Shown here piece by piece: positions 21,177 to 21,904 of a stretch of DNA of 21,904 bases. Each line of letters opens with the position of its first letter. The stretch's first letter is position 1. The translations under genes were made by a program, and so were the position numbers. The notes beneath the pieces are model-generated. The model had not been told where the DNA came from and ran no database searches. It saw only the letters and a program-made list of their open reading frames with translations. Location of the stretch: IMG/VR virus record IMGVR_UViG_3300005528_000222, positions 1 to 21,904 of that record. The stretch is one strand, 5' to 3'. The DNA is from a virus.

Positions 21177-21904
21177 GTGGCAAAGCCATTTGATATTAGT
21201 AAGTTCCGCAAGGACATTACTAAGGCGATTGACGGCCTTAGTATCGGATTTAACGACCCAACCGATTGGGTAAGTACAGGTAATTATGCACTCAATTATA
21301 GAATTAGTGGAGATTTTAATAAGGGGATTCCTCTTGGTAAAGTTACTGTCTTTGCCGGAGAGTCTGGATCAGGTAAGAGCTACATCTGTTCGGGCAACCT
21401 AGTACGCCATGCTCAAGAGCAGGGTATCTATGTTGTTCTGATTGACAGCGAAAACGCACTTGACGAAGCCTGGCTTCACGCTCTTGGTGTAGATACTGCT
21501 GAGGATAAGCTCCTCAAGTTGAACATGGCAATGATTGATGATGTTGCTAAGACTATCAGCGAATTCATGAAGGGCTACAAAGCCATGAATGAAGAAGACA
21601 AGCCTAAGGTTCTGTTCGTCATTGACTCGCTTGGCATGTTGCTAACTCCGACTGATGTTAATCAGTTTGAAGCCGGTGACATGAAGGGTGACATGGGTCG
21701 TAAGCCCAAAGCATTGACTGCACTTGTTCGTAACTGCGTAAACATGTTTGGTTCAAACAACGTCGGTCTTGTTGCTACTAACCACACTTATGCATCGCAG
21801 GATATGTTTGACCCTGACGATAAGATTTCAGGTGGTCAGGGCTTCATCTATGCTTCGTCTATCGTGGTAGCTATGCGTAAGCTTAAGCTTAAGGAAGACG
21901 AATC
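21177..21904 (+). CDS. uvsX: UvsX/RecA-type recombinase, 3' end cut by the window
   Basis: Only the first 242 residues are present. Walker A is GESGSGKS (61-68), Walker B lies in VLFVIDSLGML, and the RecA-type VATNHTYAS and SGGQG segments follow, as in T4 UvsX and its relatives. UvsX forms filaments on ssDNA and catalyses strand exchange in recombination-dependent replication; gp32 upstream is its partner. The start is GTG at 21177, preceded by AGGAG (21168-21172). The codon style matches gp32 and the MoxR gene. It is separated from the previous gene by only 12 bases. Confidence 0.93.
   Translation, partial: MAKPFDISKFRKDITKAIDGLSIGFNDPTDWVSTGNYALNYRISGDFNKGIPLGKVTVFAGESGSGKSYICSGNLVRHAQEQGIYVVLIDSENALDEAWLHALGVDTAEDKLLKLNMAMIDDVAKTISEFMKGYKAMNEEDKPKVLFVIDSLGMLLTPTDVNQFEAGDMKGDMGRKPKALTALVRNCVNMFGSNNVGLVATNHTYASQDMFDPDDKISGGQGFIYASSIVVAMRKLKLKEDE

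Noticed and set aside
1-21904. tRNA genes, CRISPR arrays, insertion sequences, integrase or attachment sites
   Set aside because: I looked on both strands and saw no TTCGA-type tRNA arm in non-coding sequence, no spaced direct repeats, and no transposase or integrase motif.

Overview
The window is part of the genome of a lytic, T4-like contractile-tailed phage (myovirus). The clearest evidence is a T4 gp17-type large terminase (16415-17962), a gp32-type ssDNA-binding protein (19887-20885), a UvsX/RecA-type recombinase cut by the right edge (from 21177), phage-type DHFR and thymidylate synthase, and a T4-type late promoter octamer (variants of TATAAATA) in front of the late genes. The gene styles recall T4-like phages of aquatic bacteria, but the host cannot be read from the sequence. 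All genes lie on the + strand, packed with ATGA or GTGA overlaps. No tRNA, integrase, insertion sequence or CRISPR array was seen.

Layout. (1) 2-2470: the 3' part of a very large multidomain gene that reads as a string of enzyme-like modules (peptidoglycan-binding-like, two GNAT-like, an HExxH metallopeptidase-like and an ADP-ribosyltransferase-like domain). The modules are separated by L/I-x-E|A motifs like those cut by T4 prohead protease gp21. (2) 2502-5624: a small ORF, then a MoxR-type AAA+ ATPase, a zinc-binding miniprotein and an HExxH plus VWA protein. Each of the two large genes has its own sigma70-like promoter, and their codon choice differs from most of the window. (3) 5647-6634: a run of tiny overlapping genes, three of which end in an aromatic-L-x-W tail. 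(4) 6695-9529: an AT-hook protein, a conserved-looking small protein, DHFR, thymidylate synthase and two more small proteins. (5) 9526-11542: a sugar-nucleotide epimerase and a PLP aminotransferase, matched further on by a methyltransferase (14028-14732). (6) 11547-12274: an i-spanin/o-spanin lysis pair. (7) 12324-16396: structural genes, including three tandem paralogues with a T4-like capsid-targeting N-terminus and a repeat-rich fibre-like protein. (8) 16415-19717: terminase and a 578-residue acidic protein. (9) 19887-21904: gp32, a small protein and UvsX.

The main points for follow-up are as follows. First, a putative virion-packaged polyprotein and three companion proteins carry prohead-protease-like motifs, suggesting a cargo of injected effectors. 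Second, in four places the late promoter octamer sits exactly 5 nt before an ATG with no Shine-Dalgarno sequence, which predicts leaderless late mRNAs. Third, two late promoters are built into hairpins at the next gene's start, so read-through RNA would fold (and at 14742-14773 terminate) while RNA started at the late promoter would not. Together these suggest a late-expression programme encoded in promoter geometry.
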